Positions 59,696-64,000 of a stretch of 64,000 bases of DNA are shown here, piece after piece. Position numbers and translations under genes: made by a program. The DNA comes from Streptomyces sp. ISL-96. Lineage in GTDB: Bacteria; Actinomycetota; Actinomycetes; Streptomycetales; Streptomycetaceae. The first letter of the stretch is position 1. Each line of letters opens with the position of its first letter. The stretch is from the NCBI RefSeq assembly GCF_018614035.1, contig NZ_JAGGPA010000018.1, forward strand, positions 124,001 to 188,000. Reading direction: 5' to 3'. A model generated the notes under the pieces. It ran no database searches. It saw only the letters and a list, made by a program, of their open reading frames with translations, and was not told the origin of the DNA.

Positions 59696-61852
59696 ATGGC
59701 TTTTATGGGGGACAGGACAACTCTGTTGGAGACAGGGCGGTTTGTGCAGCGACATCAAGAGCACGCTGTTGACACCGTTGATACCGCCGAGGCCGAGTCC
59801 GAGGCGCGGCACCGGCGCGCCGCCGAGAGTGGCGACACGGAGGCCATGAGCGTGCTCGGTTCGCTGCTGCTGCGCCGCGGTGACCTCGACGGCGCCGAAC
59901 CGCACCTGCGCGCCGCGACCGCCGACGGCGACCGCGCCGCCGCGAACAATCTGGGCGTACTTCTCCATCAGCGCGGGTACGCCGACGAGGCGGCCGACTG
60001 GTGGCGCATCGCCGCCGTGGCCGGGTCCGCGGCCGCCGCGCACGCACTCGGCCGCCACTACCGGGAGCGCGGCGACGAGCCCGCCGCGGAGTACTGGCTG
60101 CGCCAGTCCGCCGAGCAGGGGCACGCGCTGGGGGCGTACGCCCTCGCCGACCTGCTGGAACACCGTAGTGACGTGGGCGCCGAGCGCTGGCTGCGCGCCG
60201 CCGCCGAGCAGGGGCACCGTGAAGCGGCGTACCGCCTCGCCCGCACGCTGGACCGCCGCGCCGCCGCGGAGGCGCACGCCGACGTGGCCGCTTCCGGCGT
60301 CACGCAGGGGGGCACAAACGCGCGCGCGAGGCGCGGTGCGGGCCCGCGTACGGGAACCGGCCGCGGCGGCGCCGGCGGCCGTGCCGACAGGGTGCTCGGC
60401 AGCGGCCCCGACGGCGACAGCGACGGCGACTGGGACACCGGCACCGGTCTGGGCTCCGTCCTCGATCTCGGCCATTCGGGCACCCGCTACCCCGGTTACG
60501 GGTACGTCGGGACCGCTGAGGTGGGCGGTGAGGCCGAGAAGTCGGGGGAGCCCGGTGTGGCGCCGGCCGCCGGTCGTCGTACCGGGGGCGGGCAGTTCAG
60601 TACCGGTACGCGGCACGCCGGGATCGGTGCCGGGGAGCTGCCCCCCGCCGTGGAGGCCGAGCAGTGGTACCGGCAGGCCGCCGCGCGCGGGCACCGGCGT
60701 GCAGCCCTGCACCTCGGCGCCATCCTGGAGGAGCGCGGCGAGCTCAAAGAGGCCGGGCGCTGGTACCTGACCTCCGCAAAGGACGGCGAGGCACGGGCCG
60801 CGTGCGCGCTGGGCTTCCTGCTGCGCGACGCCGGTGACGAGGAGAGCGCCGCCGTGTGGTGGCTGCGCGCCGCCCAGGACGGCGACGGCAATGCCGCCAA
60901 CGCGCTGGGCGCCCTGCACGCCGCCCGCGGTGAGCAGCAGACCGCCGAGCGGTGGTACCGCGCCGCCTTGGACGCCGGTGACGTGAACGGGGCGTACAAC
61001 CTCGGACTGCTCTGCGCCGCCCAGGGGCGTAACGCCCAGGCCGACCAGTGGTACCGCCGCGCCGCCTACGCAGGCCACCGCGAGGCCGCCAACGCGCTCG
61101 CCATCCTGCTGCTCCAGGGCGGCGACGCGGCCGGCGCCGAGCCCTGGTTCTCCAAGGCCGCCGAGGCCGGCAGCGTCGACGCCGCCTTCAACCTCGGCAT
61201 CCTCTACGCGGGTCGCGACGACGACCGTACGGCCTTCGTCTGGTACGAGCGCGCCGCCGCCGCCGGGCACACCGAGGCCGCACTCCAGGTCGGCATCGCC
61301 CTGCTGCGCGACGGCGAGGAGCAGGACGCCGAGCGGCACCTGCGCTGCGCCGCGGGCAGCGGCAACGCCGAGGCTGCCTTCCGCCTCGCCACGCTGCTCG
61401 ACCGCAGGCAGCCCCCGCCGAGCGCGCCCGGGCTCGGCGAGACGCTGAACGAGAAGACCGAGTGCGAGGAGTGGTACGAGCGCGCCGCCGAGCAGGGTCA
61501 CCGCCGCGCCCAGGTGCGCGTCGGCATGCTCGCCGCGGGCCGGGGCGACCTGGAGGGCGCCGCGCGCTGGTACCGGGAGGCCGCCGAGGCGGGCAGCCGT
61601 AACGGCGCCTTCAACCTGGGGCTGCTGCTGGCCCGCGAGGGCAGCGAGCCGGAGGCCGCCCTGTGGTGGTCCCGCGCCGCGCACGCCGGCCACGGCCGCG
61701 CGGCGCTGCGCCTCGCGCTGCTCGCCGCCCGGCACGGCGAGCTGGACGAGGGCGAGCGGTGGTGCGCGCGGGCCGTGGAGCTCGGGCCCGCCGAGGTCGC
61801 CGAGCGTGCGGCGAGACTGCGCGAGGCGCTGCACCAGGAGCTCACCGCGTAG
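59696..61852 (+). CDS. Sel1-like (TPR) repeat protein
   Basis: 718 residues. About 15 repeats of a 36-residue Sel1 unit (pattern A-x2-A-x-x-x-L-G-x-L-x3-R-G-D-x-x-x-A-E-x-W-Y-R-x-A-A) run from about 40 to the C-terminus, broken by a Gly/Arg/Asp-rich insert around 200-320. The first ATG (59696) has weak support; ATG 59705 is next. No signal peptide or enzyme domain; such proteins are scaffolds for protein complexes. It lies between the two identical initiator tRNA genes. Confidence 0.9.
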   Translation: MAFMGDRTTLLETGRFVQRHQEHAVDTVDTAEAESEARHRRAAESGDTEAMSVLGSLLLRRGDLDGAEPHLRAATADGDRAAANNLGVLLHQRGYADEAADWWRIAAVAGSAAAAHALGRHYRERGDEPAAEYWLRQSAEQGHALGAYALADLLEHRSDVGAERWLRAAAEQGHREAAYRLARTLDRRAAAEAHADVAASGVTQGGTNARARRGAGPRTGTGRGGAGGRADRVLGSGPDGDSDGDWDTGTGLGSVLDLGHSGTRYPGYGYVGTAEVGGEAEKSGEPGVAPAAGRRTGGGQFSTGTRHAGIGAGELPPAVEAEQWYRQAAARGHRRAALHLGAILEERGELKEAGRWYLTSAKDGEARAACALGFLLRDAGDEESAAVWWLRAAQDGDGNAANALGALHAARGEQQTAERWYRAALDAGDVNGAYNLGLLCAAQGRNAQADQWYRRAAYAGHREAANALAILLLQGGDAAGAEPWFSKAAEAGSVDAAFNLGILYAGRDDDRTAFVWYERAAAAGHTEAALQVGIALLRDGEEQDAERHLRCAAGSGNAEAAFRLATLLDRRQPPPSAPGLGETLNEKTECEEWYERAAEQGHRRAQVRVGMLAAGRGDLEGAARWYREAAEAGSRNGAFNLGLLLAREGSEPEAALWWSRAAHAGHGRAALRLALLAARHGELDEGERWCARAVELGPAEVAERAARLREALHQELTA

Positions 61853-61897
61853 TCGGAGTTACCGGAGGATCGTTTCTCCAGTCCGCACGGAACGGAT

Positions 61898-61927
61898 TTG
61901 CGCTGGTCGGCATCGGGGACGTACAGT
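61898..61927 (+). promoter_or_regulatory. Promoter of tRNA-fMet copy 2
   Basis: TTGCGC (61898-61903) and TACAGT (61922-61927) with an 18-bp spacer; the tRNA begins 13 bp after the -10, fitting a short leader. Confidence 0.65.
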
Positions 61928-61939
61928 CGTGTTTACCGA

Positions 61940-62013
61940 CGCGGGGTGGAGCAGCTCGGTAGCTCGCTGGGCTCATAACCCAGAGGTCGCAGGTTCAAAT
62001 CCTGTCCCCGCTA
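61940..62013 (+). tRNA. Initiator tRNA-fMet (CAT), copy 2
   Basis: Identical over all 74 nt to the copy at 59411, plus 7 bases after it (ctgaaga). Same initiator features: unpaired position 1-72 and GGG/CCC anticodon stem. The two copies lie 2.5 kb apart in the same direction. Confidence 0.96.
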
Positions 62014-62029
62014 CTGAAGAGGTAGCCCG

Positions 62030-62061
62030 AAGGCCCGGATCTCGAAAGAGATCCGGGCCTT
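62030..62061. terminator. Terminator after tRNA-fMet copy 2
   Basis: aaggcccggatctc and its complement (14 bp) with a gaaa loop, near identical to the hairpin after copy 1. Confidence 0.93.
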
Positions 62062-62102
62062 CGTCGTATACGGGACATACGGGCGTACGGGCGGATCACC
62101 AA

Positions 62103-62137
62103 AAGGGCCTGGCACCAGATTCTGGTGCCAGGCCCTT
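62103..62137. terminator. Terminator of the Fur-family gene
   Basis: A perfect 16-bp stem, aagggcctggcaccag and its complement, with a 3-nt loop. It follows the regulator's stop on the minus strand; a 9-bp direct repeat gtcgtgcag lies next to it. Confidence 0.92.
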
Positions 62138-62168
62138 CGTCGTGCAGGTCGTGCAGGTCGTGTCGGCG

Positions 62169-62585
62169 TCAGGCGGAGGCGCAGTTGGGGCACGTGCCCC
62201 GGTAGGTCACCTCTACGTCCGAGATCGTGAAGCCGAAGCGCTCGGAGTCCGGCAGGTCCGTGAGCGGATTGCCCACCGGGTGTACGTCGCGGATGGCGCC
62301 GCACCGCGCGCAGACCAGGTGCTGGTGCGGGGTGTGCGCGTTCGGGTCGTACCGCTTCGCCCGGCGGTCCGTGGAGACCTCCAGCACCTCGCCGAGGGAC
62401 ACCATCTCGCCCAGCGTGTTGTAGACGGTCGCCCGGGAGATCTCCGGCAGCTTGGCCACGGCGCGCGCGTGCACCTCGTCGGCGGTCAGGTGGATGTGGT
62501 CCCCGTCAAGGACTTCGGCCACGACGCGCCGCTGAGCGGTCATACGCCAGCCGCGTCCGCGCAGTCGTTCCAACAGGTCACTCAT
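62169..62585 (-). CDS. catR: Fur-family peroxide-type regulator (CatR-like)
   Basis: 138 residues. Winged helix at about 1-75 (LRGRGWRMTAQRRVVAEVL; RATVYNTLGEMV is the recognition helix), then metal-binding histidines (HTPHQHLV) and two cysteine pairs (CARCG and CPNC) for the structural zinc. It sits divergent from a catalase gene, with a palindrome between them. Streptomyces CatR, a PerR-type Fur protein, represses catalase until hydrogen peroxide inactivates it; I assign the name by location and motif, not by proof. Other Fur members (Zur, Nur) lack this neighbour. Confidence 0.8.
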   Translation of the reverse strand: MSDLLERLRGRGWRMTAQRRVVAEVLDGDHIHLTADEVHARAVAKLPEISRATVYNTLGEMVSLGEVLEVSTDRRAKRYDPNAHTPHQHLVCARCGAIRDVHPVGNPLTDLPDSERFGFTISDVEVTYRGTCPNCASA

Positions 62586-62644
62586 GGGACCAGCCTAACA
62601 GTGGGGGACCCAGGTCCCGAACGGGTGCGACTTTGGATGTTTGC

Positions 62645-62672
62645 TTGACTTAGACAATGTCCATTGTAGGAT
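62645..62672 (+). promoter_or_regulatory. Catalase promoter with a Fur/Per-type palindrome in its spacer
   Basis: TTGACT (62645-62650) and TAGGAT (62667-62672) are spaced 16 bp. Between and over them lies acaatg-tc-cattgt (62654-62667), a perfect palindrome. Repressor bound there would block RNA polymerase. The divergent regulator gene starts 60 bp to the left, so it may be controlled as well. Confidence 0.75.
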
Positions 62673-62727
62673 CGGGAGCGGCAAACGCCAAGGGACAGGA
62701 CTTGCAGGTATGACGCAGGAGGCGCAC

Positions 62728-64000
62728 GTGACGCAGGGACCGCTTACCACGGAGGCCGGCGCGCCGGTCGCCGACAACCAGAACAGCGAGACCGCTGGCG
62801 TAGGCGGCCCCGTTCTGGTCCAGGACCAGGCGCTGCTCGAGAAGCTCGCCCACTTCAACCGCGAGCGCATCCCGGAGCGCATAGTCCACGCCCGCGGCGC
62901 CGGTGCGTACGGCACCTTCACGGTGACCCGTGACGTCTCGCAGTGGACGCGGGCGAAGTTCCTCTCCGAGGTCGGCAAGAAGACCGAGACCTTCCTGCGC
63001 TTCTCCACCGTCGCGGGCAACCTCGGCTCCGCGGACGCCGTGCGCGACCCCCGCGGCTTCGCGCTGAAGTTCTACACGGAGGAGGGGAACTACGACCTCG
63101 TCGGGAACAACACGCCCGTCTTCTTCATCAAGGACGCCATCAAGTTCCCCGACTTCATCCACACCCAGAAGCGCGACCCGTACACCGGCTCGCAGGAAGC
63201 CGACAACGTGTGGGACTTCTGGGGCCTGAGCCCCGAGTCGACGCACCAGGTGACCTGGCTGTTCGGTGACCGCGGCATCCCCGCCACGCTGCGCCACATG
63301 AACGGGTACGGCTCGCACACGTACCAGTGGAACAACGAGGCCGGCGAGGTCTTCTGGGTCAAGTACCACTTCAAGACCGACCAGGGCATCAAGAACCTCA
63401 CCACCGACGAGGCCAACCGCCTCTCCGGCGTCGACCCCGACTCGCACCAGCGCGACCTGCGCGAGTCCATCGAGCGCGGTGACTTCCCGTCCTGGACGGT
63501 GCAGGTGCAGATCATGCCGGCGGCCGAGGCGGCGACGTACCGCTTCAACCCGTTCGACCTGACCAAGGTCTGGCCGCACGCGGACTACCCGCCGATCGAG
63601 ATCGGCAAGCTGGAGCTCAACCGCAACCCGGAGAACATCTTCGCCGAGGTCGAGCAGTCGATCTTCAGCCCCGCGCACTTCGTGCCGGGCATCGGCCCGT
63701 CGCCCGACAAGATGCTCCAGGGCCGTCTCTTCGCGTACGGCGACGCCCACCGCTACCGCGTCGGCATCAACGCCGACCACCTGCCGGTGAACCGCCCGCA
63801 CGCCACCGAGGCGCGGACGAACTCCCGTGACGGCTACCTGTACGACGGCCGCCACAAGGGCACCAAGAACTACGAGCCCAACAGCTTCGGCGGCCCCGAG
63901 CAGACGGGCCGGCCGCTGTGGCAGTCCGTCCCGGTCACGGGCGGCACGGGCAACCACGAGGCCCCGAGCCACGCCGAGGACGACGACTTCGTCCAGGCGG
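62728..64000 (+). CDS. katA: Monofunctional haem catalase (3' end outside window)
   Basis: At least 424 residues from GTG 62728; GGAGG lies 5 bases upstream. ATG 62710, six codons earlier, has a weaker site. Catalytic H54 (VHARGAGA), N127 (VGNNTPVFF) and the haem-ligand Y337 ([10 protein letters not shown]) are all present, as is RFSTVAGN. The size and motifs fit a small-subunit catalase, which decomposes hydrogen peroxide in the cytoplasm. It is divergent from the CatR-like regulator and probably repressed by it. The frame is open to the window end. Confidence 0.95.
   Translation, partial: MTQGPLTTEAGAPVADNQNSETAGVGGPVLVQDQALLEKLAHFNRERIPERIVHARGAGAYGTFTVTRDVSQWTRAKFLSEVGKKTETFLRFSTVAGNLGSADAVRDPRGFALKFYTEEGNYDLVGNNTPVFFIKDAIKFPDFIHTQKRDPYTGSQEADNVWDFWGLSPESTHQVTWLFGDRGIPATLRHMNGYGSHTYQWNNEAGEVFWVKYHFKTDQGIKNLTTDEANRLSGVDPDSHQRDLRESIERGDFPSWTVQVQIMPAAEAATYRFNPFDLTKVWPHADYPPIEIGKLELNRNPENIFAEVEQSIFSPAHFVPGIGPSPDKMLQGRLFAYGDAHRYRVGINADHLPVNRPHATEARTNSRDGYLYDGRHKGTKNYEPNSFGGPEQTGRPLWQSVPVTGGTGNHEAPSHAEDDDFVQA

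Noticed and set aside
59411..62013. The two tRNA copies as att sites of an integrated element
   Set aside because: No integrase, excisionase or phage gene lies between them and both copies are complete with their own promoter and terminator, so gene duplication is simpler.
62710..62727. ATG 62710 as the catalase start
   Set aside because: It is in frame and possible, but GTG 62728 has a far better ribosome site (GGAGG, 5 bases upstream) and gives the shorter normal N-terminus.
1..64000. CRISPR arrays, rRNA genes, prophage or secondary-metabolite (PKS/NRPS) genes
   Set aside because: No regularly spaced repeats, rRNA sequence, phage structural genes or large modular synthases were seen.

Overview
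The window is chromosomal DNA of a high-GC actinomycete, almost certainly a Streptomyces. The evidence is the strong G/C bias at third codon positions, many GTG starts, a WblC/WhiB7 regulator with its long leader, mycoredoxin, AdnA/AdnB, DUF3107, DUF3152 and UPF0182 proteins. From memory, the backbone order (DEAD-box helicase, ferritin-like protein, DUF3107, TetR, DUF3152, MoeZ, Atl, AdnA, AdnB, NudC, mycoredoxin, UvrD2, WhiB7, ABC1 kinase, PDZ-Lon protease, UPF0182) follows the mycobacterial block Rv3211 to Rv3193c. Genes that interrupt this order stand out as lineage additions.

Layout. 1-1700: end of a MarC-type membrane protein, a 50-residue gene and a NYN-domain nuclease-like gene. 1701-4371: an IS607-type element (serine recombinase TnpA plus TnpB) inserted exactly between two convergent stop codons. 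4372-10434: hydrolase, DEAD-box helicase, ferritin-like protein, DUF3107, TetR and small proteins. 10551-12778: alpha/beta hydrolase and DUF3152 protein. 12998-18059: a tightly coupled four-gene set (PelF/DUF3492-type glycosyltransferase, 8-helix membrane protein, sugar epimerase, Spherulin-4/GH135-like protein) lying between DUF3152 and moeZ. It is the best candidate here for a poorly described system, a compact Pel-like or galactosaminogalactan-like polysaccharide module. 18123-19301: moeZ. 19382-20946: an extra ParA/ParB pair. 21118-25987: a secreted peptidase lipoprotein and a molybdate uptake operon (MerR-Mop regulator, ModA, fused ModB-ModC).

26276-28996 encodes a kinase-like/LPG-synthase membrane protein. 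29143-41943 is a DNA-repair and redox block: Atl protein, AdnA, AdnB, M20 peptidase, NudC, mycoredoxin, UvrD2. 41957-43280 holds wblC with its promoter, 100-codon upstream ORF and leader terminator, then a coupled small gene. 43375-56313 holds a zinc-ribbon protein, ABC1 kinase, ThiF-like protein, YgjP-like metalloprotease, a TerD-AIM24 fusion with two further AIM24 genes, NUDIX, DUF2342, SDR, MoaE and PDZ-Lon protease. 56429-59368 is UPF0182. Two identical initiator tRNA genes, each with the same terminator, flank a Sel1-repeat gene. The window ends with a divergent CatR-type Fur regulator and a catalase cut by the window edge.

Themes that recur are oxidative stress and thiol redox (catalase, CatR, mycoredoxin, NudC, ferritin-like), DNA break repair (AdnAB, UvrD2, Atl), molybdenum cofactor supply (ModABC, MoeZ, MoaE) and ribosome-stress antibiotic resistance (WblC).
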